The notes beneath the pieces are model-generated. The model was not told the origin of the DNA and did no database searches. It saw only the letters and a program-made list of their open reading frames with translations. This document shows, in pieces, positions 1 to 7,506 of a DNA stretch of 39,779 bases (its first letter is position 1; every line of letters begins with the position of its first letter). The position numbers were made by a program, and so were the translations under genes. The stretch is taken from contig CAKQGQ010000020.1 in NCBI GenBank assembly GCA_934233735.1, positions 1-39,779 of the forward strand, written 5' to 3'. The stretch comes from an uncultured Clostridia bacterium. GTDB lineage: Bacteria > Bacillota > Clostridia > Peptostreptococcales > Anaerovoracaceae.

Positions 1-363
1 TATTTGACCAGTGATGTATTTGTTTTAAGTGCCAATGCGATTACGATGGAAGGCGAAATCATAAATGTAGATGGTGTTGGCAACAGAATCGCAGGCAGTT
101 TATACGGTGCGGATCGAATTATTATGGTTGTTGGCATCAATAAAATCGTAAGAGATGAAGAAAGCGGCCGTAAGCGTATTGCCGATATCGCAGCACCCAT
201 GAATAAGGTTAAATATGGTGAGAAATGTCCGGGTCTTGTAGCAGGAAGATGTGTAAGCTGCAGAGGAGAGGATCGTTTTTGCAATATTACAACAATCATT
301 CACAAAAAGCCGATAGAATCTGATTTCCATGTCATAATCGTTGGAGAAGAGCTGGGATTTTAA
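1..363 (+). CDS. LUD-domain protein, C-terminal part (5' end outside window)
   Basis: The reading frame is open from the first base, so only the last ~120 residues are present and the start lies upstream. The remnant matches the C-terminal half of LUD (DUF162, LutC/LutB-like) proteins: the LSANAIT segment, then EIINVDGVGNRIAG, a hydrophobic IIMVVGINKIV strand, and a run of cysteines (CPGL, GRCVSC, FCNI) before the closing VIIVGEELGF. LUD proteins are linked to lactate utilisation, but many stand-alone clostridial members have no known substrate. The cysteine-containing tail is common in those members. The gene is followed by a hairpin terminator and by pucR on the other strand. The domain call is fairly safe; the function is not. 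Confidence 0.8.
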   Translation, partial: YLTSDVFVLSANAITMEGEIINVDGVGNRIAGSLYGADRIIMVVGINKIVRDEESGRKRIADIAAPMNKVKYGEKCPGLVAGRCVSCRGEDRFCNITTIIHKKPIESDFHVIIVGEELGF

Positions 364-403
364 AATAAAGTATTTTTAAATACAGATTCAAACCATCAAC
401 GGT

Positions 404-439
404 AAAACCGCCCGATGCTTTACGCAGAGGGCGGTTTTT
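404..439. terminator. Bidirectional intrinsic terminator
   Basis: The arms AAAACCGCCC (404-413) and GGGCGGTTTTT (429-439) form a GC-rich stem with a 15-nt loop. There is a T run on the right and an A run on the left. It lies between the 3' ends of the convergent LUD and pucR genes, so it can end transcription from both sides. Confidence 0.85.
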
Positions 440-471
440 GAGTATGACGAGATGGTGGACGGAGCAAGTCT

Positions 472-1647
472 TTACTTTTCTGTATTCAGCGGCCGGATTT
501 TCATCGCAGCTGAAAGCTGTTCAAGATGTGAGAATTTTTTGTAGTCCAGACCGGTCAATTCATGTATTTTATCCAGACGATAGCGAATCGTGTTTTTATG
601 CTGACCTAACGATTCGGCAGCGGCAGGCAAATTACAGTCGACATGAAGATAGGTCTGCAGCGTTCCCATCAAGGTACTGGTATTTTCAATATCATAATCC
701 TCAACCGGAGAAAGAATGTCTTTCGCATAACGCTGCATTTCCCGACTGGAAGCGAAAGGATAAAGAATCCGGCGTATCCCGAGGTCGGTGTACTTGATAA
801 AGGGTTGTCCGTCGGCATCTGCGATATCGGCGGCATAAAGGCTTTCCTGCAGACTCATTTTATACTCTTCAAGACGCAGATGATATTGACTGACGCCGCA
901 GCTGCTGTAGGAATCTTTCTGAAGCAGCACATCCAGAATATGCTGAAAAAGAACATCGGTATAGACAGAAGCGATATTTTCCTGCGAATGTGTGTAGAAA
1001 AGTCCATATTCACTTAAAAGCAAAAAATTTCCGGGCACATTTAGGCTGCTTGCTGCAAATCTCTTATCATATGTGTCAAAATCTGCATTTGACAGCTGAT
1101 CGCCAAATTTTATATACAAGTTAAAAAATTGATTACCGCAGGAAGGAGAAAGCTGTTTGACCTGTGCTGCGATTTCGTTTTCGGAAAGGTCACCGGACAA
1201 AATATGCGCCAGCTTTTTCTGAGAAAAGCGCGCATCCTGCAAAAGTTCACAATGGCGGCTCACCTCATATATAATGTTTTCGATGTAAATATCCTGCGCT
1301 TCCAGCAAAAAAACAGGAAAGTTTTTTGAATCTGCATAGCGGAGAAGCGACTCATGAATCGGCAGACGAAAGACATTCTTAATGACCAGCCCGCTGACAT
1401 TTTTGGAAACAAGATGCTTGACGGCATCCAACAGGCTAAATGGATTATTCTTTGCATATAAAAAGGTTGAAATTACCAACTGATTTTCGCGAAAATTCGT
1501 ATGCATATATTTGTCTTTTAGTACAGATTCCATTTCATAATCTAAAATTCCGGCACTTGTAACAGTTCGCGACATACCTCCTGCTCCAGCTATTAATTTT
1601 AAACCATTTTCAAAGGTTTTATAAAAGTCTGAAACTGTATAATTCAT
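472..1647 (-). CDS. PucR-family transcriptional regulator
   Basis: This 391-residue protein has a PucR N-terminal region (about 1-130), a middle region resembling the CdaR/GGDEF-like sensor, and a C-terminal PucR helix-turn-helix (about 335-385, with LPAAAESLGQHKNTIRYRLD and then LTGLD). That C-terminal motif is the family hallmark. PucR/CdaR proteins usually activate purine, sugar-acid or amino-acid catabolic genes in response to a small molecule; the ligand here is unknown. The gene is divergent from the ornithine cyclodeaminase-family gene at 1823 and shares a 175-bp AT-rich promoter region with it, so that gene and the following aminotransferase are the likely targets. A GGAGGG-like ribosome site precedes the ATG on the minus strand (about 1654-1659). 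Confidence 0.85.
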   Translation of the reverse strand: MNYTVSDFYKTFENGLKLIAGAGGMSRTVTSAGILDYEMESVLKDKYMHTNFRENQLVISTFLYAKNNPFSLLDAVKHLVSKNVSGLVIKNVFRLPIHESLLRYADSKNFPVFLLEAQDIYIENIIYEVSRHCELLQDARFSQKKLAHILSGDLSENEIAAQVKQLSPSCGNQFFNLYIKFGDQLSNADFDTYDKRFAASSLNVPGNFLLLSEYGLFYTHSQENIASVYTDVLFQHILDVLLQKDSYSSCGVSQYHLRLEEYKMSLQESLYAADIADADGQPFIKYTDLGIRRILYPFASSREMQRYAKDILSPVEDYDIENTSTLMGTLQTYLHVDCNLPAAAESLGQHKNTIRYRLDKIHELTGLDYKKFSHLEQLSAAMKIRPLNTEK

Positions 1648-1822
1648 AATGTAACCCTCCTATTTACAAACAGTATACCGCATAAAAAATAAAATGTATA
1701 GTATGTTTATCTAAAAAAGTAAACTCAAATATGTTTTTTTATACATAAATATAAAGTGGAAGGAAAAGAAAACACATGGCATAATGAAACTATACAAAAC
1801 AGATGAAAAGGAGAAGCAGGCG
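1648..1822. promoter_or_regulatory. Divergent pucR / cyclodeaminase control region with a dyad
   Basis: This AT-rich 175-bp region lies between the divergent starts. It contains a GTTTA (1705-1709) / TAAAC (1720-1724) inverted repeat with a 10-nt spacer, near repeated TGTATA/TATACA-like motifs. The dyad is a candidate operator for the PucR-type protein. No confident -35/-10 pair could be assigned. Confidence 0.35.
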
Positions 1823-2833
1823 ATGAAGATAAGAGTATTGAGCAGAGATAATCTGGCAGAAGCATTAGACTTGTCAAGTGTTATTGAAGGCGTAGAGGCT
1901 GTTTATCAAGCTAAGGCGCAGGGAAAGGCAGTTGCTTGGCCGCTGGTGGAATACAAGTTTGAAAATGGCGGAATCATGGATATTCGTTCCGGCGGAGTTT
2001 TCGGCGATGTGGGTATCCACGGTGCAAAGCTGTTGAATAACTTTCCTAAAAATGCGGAAGAAAATTTACCGGTATTTACAGGAATACTGATGGCGTTTGA
2101 TTCACGAACAGGGCTTCCGATTGGCGTTATGGATGCTTCTTATATCACCAGTCTTAGGACAGGAGCAGCAGCGGCAATCGGGGCAGCCACGCTGGCAAAA
2201 GCAGATAGTGAGACCTTGCTTTTAGTCGGTGCCGGAAGGCAGGCGATTTACCTTTTAGGGGCAACACTGCTAAAAATGCCCCAGTTAAGACATGTAATTG
2301 TTGCAGACCCGATTGATTATGAAAATGCCGTTCATTTCGCTGAAACTATAGAACACCGTCTGAAAGAAGAACTTGGAATTGAAACAGACGCCGTTTTTGA
2401 GGCGACGAATGACTTGAAAGCGGCAACAGGGAAGAGCGACGTGATTTTGACGATAACGCGAAGCACTAAACCACTGATTATGCGGGAATGGGTAAAGCCC
2501 GGGACGCATCTTTCCTGTATCGGAGCAGACATGGTCGGAAAAGAAGAAATCGACCCGGAAATTTTCCGAACGGCAAGAGCCTTTGCAGATGATGCAGCGC
2601 AGTGCTGCACGGTTGGCGAAATGGAGATACCTGCCAAAATGGGCATTGTCTCAAAGGACAGCATATGCGGAGAAATCGGACAGGTATTAAACGGACAGGT
2701 GCCGGGCAGAACTTCGGAAGAGGACATTACCATATTCGACGCAACCGGTCTTGCTGCTTTGGACCTTGTTACGGCGAAGGTTGCTGTCAAACTTGCAGAA
2801 GAAAAGAATATGGGAACCATAGCGGAAATTTAG
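1823..2833 (+). CDS. Ornithine cyclodeaminase / mu-crystallin family dehydrogenase
   Basis: This 336-residue protein is of typical length for the NAD(P)-dependent ornithine cyclodeaminase/mu-crystallin family, which also includes alanine dehydrogenases and imine reductases. Visible marks are the GIHGAKLLNN segment with a conserved lysine near residue 69, ASYITSLRTGAAAAIG (about 105-120) and the Rossmann loop LLVGAGRQA (about 132-140). I chose the ATG at 1823 because AAGGAG ends 9 nt before it and the family aligns from there; an in-frame ATG at 1784 lacks a good site. The stop is followed 11 nt later by the aminotransferase, with AGGAGG between them, so the two form an operon. The substrate cannot be told from sequence; a pathway using an amino acid or cyclic imine is an inference from the pair. 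Confidence 0.85.
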   Translation: MKIRVLSRDNLAEALDLSSVIEGVEAVYQAKAQGKAVAWPLVEYKFENGGIMDIRSGGVFGDVGIHGAKLLNNFPKNAEENLPVFTGILMAFDSRTGLPIGVMDASYITSLRTGAAAAIGAATLAKADSETLLLVGAGRQAIYLLGATLLKMPQLRHVIVADPIDYENAVHFAETIEHRLKEELGIETDAVFEATNDLKAATGKSDVILTITRSTKPLIMREWVKPGTHLSCIGADMVGKEEIDPEIFRTARAFADDAAQCCTVGEMEIPAKMGIVSKDSICGEIGQVLNGQVPGRTSEEDITIFDATGLAALDLVTAKVAVKLAEEKNMGTIAEI

Positions 2834-2844
2834 GAGGAAACATA

Positions 2845-3987
2845 ATGAAAATAGATGATTTTGTATTGGAAAACTGGCTGAATCCGGCTTGTGACAGCGA
2901 AAAAAACCGCATTTATCTGGGCGGAAGCTGTGTGTCGCCGATTACAGTAAAAGAGCTGTTTGAACTGACCGGAGAAAGCATGGAAAGCTTTATGAAAGAA
3001 CTTTCGGAGATGAACCTGGGATACGGGCGTTTTGAGGGGACTCCGCGGACGCGTAAGGCGATTTCCGGGCTTTACAAAGAAGTAAAAGCAGAAGAAGTTA
3101 TCTTGGTACATGGCGGAACCGGGGCAAACAATACGGTTGTTTTCACACTTTTGGATCCGTCGGACAACATTATTTCCATCATGCCCAACTACCAGCAGTT
3201 TCATTCTATTCCAAAGTCCATGGGTGTAGAGGTACGAGACATCCATTTAAAGGCTGAACAAGGATATAAGCTTGATTTGGAGGAAGTTCGCAATGCCGTG
3301 GATGAAAACACGAAAGCAATCATGTTTACCAACCCGAACAATCCAACCGGATCGCTGCTTGAACTTTCTGAGATGGAAGAACTGATTGAAATCGCAAAAT
3401 CAAAGGATGCGTGGATTGTCTGCGACGAAATGTATCGAGGACTGAAGGAAGAATATATGCCTTCTTTTGCCGATTTGTATGACAAAGCGATTGTTACCTG
3501 CAGTTCATCGAAAATTTATTCTATGGCAGGAACTCGAGTTGGCTGGATCATCTGCAAGGATGAAAAAATGCGTCAGCAGATTTTTAACCGCCGTTCATAT
3601 GACTCGATTTGTGGGGGCGTATTTGATGAGTGGATTTTTGCGATTGCGCTGGAACATGTGGATAAAATTTTTGAACGCAGCAGAAAAATCGTCAACGCAA
3701 ATAAAGCTGTCATTGACAAATGGCTGGATGGACACAAATATCTGCGTCAATATGCGGAGGCCTATGGAACCACTTATCTGATTCATTACGATTTGGAAAC
3801 GGATGCGGAAACCTTCTGCAACGGACTTCTGGATGAGAAAGGGGTGCTTGTCTGCCACGGAGACTGCTTCTATATGCCGCATACCTTCAGAATGACTCTT
3901 TCACACGGGGAGGACCTTGAAAAAGGCTTAGCTTTGATAGACGAATATCTGGAAGAAGTTGCGGAAAGAGAACGAACGCAAAAATAA
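2845..3987 (+). CDS. PLP-dependent aminotransferase, class I/II
   Basis: This 380-residue fold-type I aminotransferase has FTNPNNPTG (about 161-169), a PLP-contacting Asp in VCDEMY (about 194) and the Schiff-base lysine in CSSSKIYSMAG (about 223), followed by the phosphate-binding RVGW arginine region. The open frame runs upstream to 2602 inside the previous gene, but the ATG at 2845 has AGGAGG (2832-2837) at correct spacing and starts the family alignment. It sits directly behind the cyclodeaminase-family gene and ends before a strong terminator, making a two-gene catabolic or amino-acid interconversion operon. The amino-donor specificity is not recognisable. Confidence 0.88.
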   Translation: MKIDDFVLENWLNPACDSEKNRIYLGGSCVSPITVKELFELTGESMESFMKELSEMNLGYGRFEGTPRTRKAISGLYKEVKAEEVILVHGGTGANNTVVFTLLDPSDNIISIMPNYQQFHSIPKSMGVEVRDIHLKAEQGYKLDLEEVRNAVDENTKAIMFTNPNNPTGSLLELSEMEELIEIAKSKDAWIVCDEMYRGLKEEYMPSFADLYDKAIVTCSSSKIYSMAGTRVGWIICKDEKMRQQIFNRRSYDSICGGVFDEWIFAIALEHVDKIFERSRKIVNANKAVIDKWLDGHKYLRQYAEAYGTTYLIHYDLETDAETFCNGLLDEKGVLVCHGDCFYMPHTFRMTLSHGEDLEKGLALIDEYLEEVAERERTQK

Positions 3988-4002
3988 GAAGACTTAGAAA
4001 AA

Positions 4003-4058
4003 AGGGGGCTGCCCGCACAGCTGATTGATTCAATCGACAGTGCGGCAGCCCCTTTTTT
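4003..4058 (+). terminator. Strong intrinsic terminator after the aminotransferase
   Basis: GGGGCTGCCCGCAC pairs with GTGCGGCAGCCCC, with one bulged C. An inner GATTG/CAATC stem sits in the loop. A TTTTTT run follows (4053-4058), and A-rich sequence on the left makes it partly bidirectional. Confidence 0.9.
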
Positions 4059-4151
4059 GCGACAGTTTGCGACGGTTCGGCGGACATAGTGCTTCTTCGC
4101 AGCGAAAGTCCGCAGACGACTTGGTCCGCACCTTGAAAAAGCGAGGCGTTT

Positions 4152-5633
4152 ATGCTATATTTGAATAACAGAAAATCGACAGGAGATACGGAAATTTCAA
4201 TGAAAAGAAGCAGCAGAATTTTAAATGCGGGTTATGCGAACATCTTCGCAGCCTATTGGATGTTTTACGGAGTGGCAAATGCCTTTGCGTCGGCATATTT
4301 GCTGCCGAAGGGATACACAAATGCCGAAATCGGCATCATTTTGGCAGTCGGAAGCGTACTTGCGGTATTTTTGCAGCCGATTATGGCCGACATCGCCGAT
4401 CGCTCGAAGAAGCTGTCGCTGCTCGGCGTCACGCAGCTCAGTGCAGGGCTTTTGATTGTACTGGAGGCGACGCTGTTTGCGATGGCACACAAATCGCTTG
4501 CACTTTGGGTCGTTTTCGTAATGATTATCGCATGGCTGACGGCACTGCAGCCGCTGTTCAACTCGCTTGCTTTTCATCTGGAAGAAAGCGGTGTACACAT
4601 TCATTTCGGCATATGCCGCGGAATGGGCTCCTTAGGGTTCGCCCTGCTGACAGCGGTTCTGGGAACCTTCGTCGAGATGTGGGGAGCAAACATCCTCCCG
4701 GCAGTCGGCGAGCTGACGCTGGCCGGACTTTTGGTTACGATTATGATTGTGAAGCGCGAGTTTGAGCGCTGCGTAAAGGCTAAGGCACAGACACGGTCTG
4801 CGGGCGCCGGTGCTGGTGTGTCCGGGGATGCAGAGGTGAGTGCGGCCTCGGATGAAGTTCGGACAGCAGTCGAGGCCGGCGCGCTACGGGCACCGGCGGA
4901 TGTTTCAACGAATGAAGAGGTGCCGCCTATGCTGGCGGATGAGAGAGGCGCGGACGCAGAATTGCGCGCCCAGGATGAGGCGCTGCGTGCGCCGACGGAT
5001 GAAGAGACGCCTCTGCCCCTGCCGCCGGATTCTGCGGACAAACAGGAGGAAATTAATCTTTGGAGATTTATCCGTGACAACAAACTCTTTTTGGTTTTAA
5101 ACATCGGCGTCATCGGTCTGTACTTCAGCAATGCGGTTTTGAACAATTTCATGCTGCAGATTGTCAATGCAGTCGGCGGCACGAGTGAAGATATGGGTAG
5201 AGTGCTTGCGGTTATGGCATTTATGGAAATGCCGGCACTGTTTTTCTTCGACAAGGTGAAGGCGCGTTTCTCCTGTCAGACGCTGCTGAAAGTTGCGGCA
5301 GTCGGCTTTACCTTGCGTGTCGGTCTGATTTTCCTCGCAAAATCCATGACCGTGATTTATCTGGCTCACATTTTCCAGACGCTCGGTTTCGCGCTTTTCC
5401 TTCCGGCGATGGTCGTTTTCATCGGTGATGTCATGCGCCGCGGGGAAGCTGTCAAAGGCCAGGCATTTTTCACAGCGATGACAACTGTAGCCGCGATGAT
5501 TTCATCGGTTCTGGGCGGCATTATGCTGGATGTGCGCGACGCACACTTCATGCTGCTCGTATCTACGCTGGTGACCGCGGCGGGCGCCCTGGTGATTATC
5601 CTGGTTGTCGGAAAAATCAGAAAAAGGGCGTAA
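4152..5633 (+). CDS. MFS transporter (MFS_1-like) with a long low-complexity central loop
   Basis: This is a polytopic membrane protein of up to 493 residues. The N-terminal half (NIFAAYWMFYGVANAFASAY, then helices to about residue 200) and the C-terminal half (about 300-490) resemble MFS_1-like transporters related to 3-phenylpropionate/nucleoside-type permeases. The substrate is unknown. The central cytoplasmic loop (about 206-298) is expanded by an Ala/Glu/Asp/Ser-rich insert with repeated motifs such as ALRAP and DEE; the usual loop in this family is much shorter. The start is uncertain: ATG 4152 has GAGG 5 nt before it, while ATG 4200 fits the family N-terminus better and has AGGAG 14 nt upstream. 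A decayed copy of this gene's 3' end lies downstream at 6240-6314. Confidence 0.85.
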   Translation: MLYLNNRKSTGDTEISMKRSSRILNAGYANIFAAYWMFYGVANAFASAYLLPKGYTNAEIGIILAVGSVLAVFLQPIMADIADRSKKLSLLGVTQLSAGLLIVLEATLFAMAHKSLALWVVFVMIIAWLTALQPLFNSLAFHLEESGVHIHFGICRGMGSLGFALLTAVLGTFVEMWGANILPAVGELTLAGLLVTIMIVKREFERCVKAKAQTRSAGAGAGVSGDAEVSAASDEVRTAVEAGALRAPADVSTNEEVPPMLADERGADAELRAQDEALRAPTDEETPLPLPPDSADKQEEINLWRFIRDNKLFLVLNIGVIGLYFSNAVLNNFMLQIVNAVGGTSEDMGRVLAVMAFMEMPALFFFDKVKARFSCQTLLKVAAVGFTLRVGLIFLAKSMTVIYLAHIFQTLGFALFLPAMVVFIGDVMRRGEAVKGQAFFTAMTTVAAMISSVLGGIMLDVRDAHFMLLVSTLVTAAGALVIILVVGKIRKRA

Positions 5634-5681
5634 TAGACGGCGCGCGACGGTTTCCGAACAGCGCCGGGCATGGTGCTTGTG

Positions 5682-5721
5682 GTTTGTGGTGCACTGTCTG
5701 TGTTTGTGGTGTGCTGTCTGT
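5682..5721. repeat. Two tandem 20-bp repeats in a GC-rich spacer
   Basis: GTTTGTGGTGCACTGTCTGT (5682-5701) is followed directly by GTTTGTGGTGTGCTGTCTGT (5702-5721), 18 of 20 bases identical. A further degenerate unit follows (5722-5741). The sequence lies in the GC-rich, non-coding stretch 5634-5833 just after the MFS gene. Confidence 0.75.
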
Positions 5722-5776
5722 GTTCGTGCGGCGCGTGCTGCCGGCTTGCCGGGGTGCTGGGTGACTTAGGTGGCGC

Positions 5777-5835
5777 GTCGAAATTTGTCGAATGTTGAGT
5801 TGCCGGTGTTTGGGTGGGCGGCGAAATTTGTCGAA
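5777..5835. repeat. GTCGAAATTTGTCGAA motif, two copies
   Basis: GTCGAAATTTGTCGAA occurs at 5777-5792, and its core CGAAATTTGTCGAA recurs at 5822-5835, touching the left end of the family 1 element. A third full copy lies at 9510-9525, 2 bp before the family 3 element. The recurrence next to element borders suggests a shared flank, target or element part. Confidence 0.6.
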
Positions 5836-6107
5836 AATGTATATTTACATACCAAATTCGGATTTTAGCGGTGTTGGCGTGTAAAAAATTCCAATTAAAG
5901 TAAAACGACATTTAAAGGTAGAAGATACATAGTGGAAGTGTTATAAAGCAAAAAGATAAAACTGTTGAAATTTCAACGTTTTGAAGAGCATTAGGTTTTT
6001 CTGCTAAATGTAGCTGATAGGGTAATGAAAAGGCATATGGGAAAAAATGTAAAAATATACACGCCAACCATGTTGATTTTTGATTTAGGAGTGTAAATAT
6101 ACATTTT
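5834..6107. repeat. Mirror-symmetric intergenic element, family 1, copy 1
   Basis: This 274-bp AT-rich element ends in the inverted pair AAAATGTATATTTACA (5834-5849) and TGTAAATATACATTTT (6092-6107). The palindrome GTTGAAATTTCAAC (5964-5977) is centred at 5970.5, exactly the midpoint of the two ends. A further inverted pair, GTTGGCGTGTA (5873-5883) and TACACGCCAAC (6058-6068), is also in exact mirror register. It contains no convincing gene. A second copy with the same ends and centre is at 11222-11473. The design fits a MITE-like or long-hairpin element; I do not recognise it as a named family. Confidence 0.8.
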
Positions 6108-6239
6108 TCTAATAAATGTAAGCGCGCTTTGAAAAAATTCAATAAATGTAAGCTCACTTCGCCGCGCCTCACCACGCCGCACCGCTCCCTGACGGTGGAA
6201 CTTACGAGCGCGCTCCAACCTCGCTATTGAGGAAATCCC

Positions 6240-6314
6240 ATAGATGCATTGCAACGGGTAAACGGCGCCGCGGTAATTATCATGACTGTCGCCAAAATCA
6301 AGAAAAGAGCGTAA
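6240..6314 (+). pseudogene. Remnant of the 3' end of an MFS transporter gene
   Basis: Bases 6267-6314 translate as AAVIIMTVAKIKKRA and a stop. The intact MFS gene ends ALVIILVVGKIRKRA and a stop at 5633. The two DNA segments align codon for codon and share the same TAATAGA after the reading frame. The frame is open back to about 6240 with weaker similarity, and no larger reading frame survives. The simplest reading is that a paralogous or duplicated MFS gene once stood here and was mostly deleted, or that the 3' end was duplicated when the spacer and element at 5834-6107 arrived. Confidence 0.65.
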
Positions 6315-6325
6315 TAGAAAACAAG

Positions 6326-6367
6326 AACACCTCATAGATATAGAAATATATTGAAGAGGTGTTTTTT
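6326..6367 (+). promoter_or_regulatory. Terminator-like hairpin that contains the ribosome binding site of the deacetylase gene
   Basis: AACACCTC (6326-6333) can pair with GAGGTGTT (6356-6363), and six Ts (6362-6367) run straight into the ATG at 6368. The right arm contains the only Shine-Dalgarno candidate (AAGAGG, 6354-6359). The structure could end transcription from upstream, or hide the ribosome site. No alternative pairing partner was found. Confidence 0.55.
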
Positions 6368-7360
6368 ATGGGAAAAAATTTTGGCAAAAAGGCAGTCGTG
6401 GCGGGCTGCATAGGCATGGCGGCGGTCGCCCTGCTGGTTACGGTATTGACGCTTCAGGGAATTTTGGCGTTGGGCGGAGGGGACGCCAAGCCCGCCCGCG
6501 GCTCAGAGGCGGGCACGGGTGCGGGAACGAGTGCGGATTCAGACTCTTCGGCGGGTGCAGGCGTGAACCCCGGTACGGACATGAACGCGGGTACGGTCAC
6601 CGGTGCGGTGAATAAAGACGGCGGGCAAGACGCGGTGGCTGCCGCGGCAGACGGGAACTGGGGGCTTTCCTTTCAGCAGGAGGGTAAATCGCCAATCGGC
6701 AATGCGACGCGCGAATATCTGAAAAAGTACAACGCATACTATATAGGCGACGAGAGAAGTGGTGCGCAGGGAAGCAAAAAAGCGATTTATCTCACCTTCG
6801 ACGCAGGCTACGAGAACGGTTATACCGCGACGCTTTTGGATATTTTAAAGGAAGAAAAAGTACCTGCGGCATTTTTTGTGGTAGGAAATTTCATCGAGGA
6901 AAATCCGGAGCTTGTCAAACGCATGACGGACGAGGGACATATTGTGGGCAATCACACCATGCATCATCCGGACATGTCGGCAATCGCAGACGAGGCTGGC
7001 TTCCGTAAAGAGATGAGCGAGCTTGAGGCAGCATACAAAGAGGCGGTCGGGCGCGATATGCTGAAATTTTACCGCCCGCCGCAGGGCAAATATAGCGAAA
7101 GGAATCTCGAGATGGCAAACCGCATGGGTTACACGACAGTGTTTTGGAGTCTTGCCTATGTAGACTGGCTTCAGGACAGCCAACCAAGCCGGGAAGAGGC
7201 TTTGAACATTTTGAACAAAAGAATTCATCCGGGGGCAATCGTGCTTCTTCACAGTACTTCAAAGACGAATGCGGAGATTTTGCAGGAACTTTTGCAGGGT
7301 TGGAAGGCGCAGGGGTATGTCTTTAAGTCGATTTCGGAGCTGGGTGTGGAAAAATTTTAG
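6368..7360 (+). CDS. Polysaccharide deacetylase, PdaA-like (membrane-anchored)
   Basis: This 330-residue protein has a positively charged N-terminus and one membrane segment (about 10-32). A Gly/Ala/Thr/Asp-rich low-complexity linker (about 36-102) follows, then a NodB deacetylase domain (about 130-325). NodB motifs are all visible: LTFDAGYENG (about 142), GNHTMHHPDM with its metal-binding histidines (about 194-203), RPPQGKYSERN (about 235) and IVLLHS (about 290). The TFDAGYENG form, rather than TFDDGP, is typical of PdaA/delta-lactam-type peptidoglycan N-acetylmuramate deacetylases; such enzymes act outside the membrane on the cell wall. I chose the ATG at 6368 because AAGAGG precedes it, with an alternative GTG at 6359. 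The linker is unusually long and repetitive. Confidence 0.88.
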   Translation: MGKNFGKKAVVAGCIGMAAVALLVTVLTLQGILALGGGDAKPARGSEAGTGAGTSADSDSSAGAGVNPGTDMNAGTVTGAVNKDGGQDAVAAAADGNWGLSFQQEGKSPIGNATREYLKKYNAYYIGDERSGAQGSKKAIYLTFDAGYENGYTATLLDILKEEKVPAAFFVVGNFIEENPELVKRMTDEGHIVGNHTMHHPDMSAIADEAGFRKEMSELEAAYKEAVGRDMLKFYRPPQGKYSERNLEMANRMGYTTVFWSLAYVDWLQDSQPSREEALNILNKRIHPGAIVLLHSTSKTNAEILQELLQGWKAQGYVFKSISELGVEKF

Positions 7361-7378
7361 GCGTACCCCCCAACCCTA

Positions 7379-7407
7379 TTGACATGGCTGGATTGCACAA
7401 CTAAAAT
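7379..7407 (+). promoter_or_regulatory. Sigma-A-type promoter for the secreted beta-helix protein
   Basis: TTGACA (7379-7384) and TAAAAT (7402-7407) are separated by 17 bp. They sit about 100 bp before the ATG at 7507, in the 146-bp gap after the deacetylase gene. No other gene lies in this gap. Confidence 0.7.
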
Positions 7408-7506
7408 ATTTATGTATAGAAACGTTACCGTGGCAAAGGCAACGTGTATAAAACGCCTGAATGCAAGCAGGCTTTGAATAAAAGAAATAAAAGGCGGAGG
7501 AAAGAA

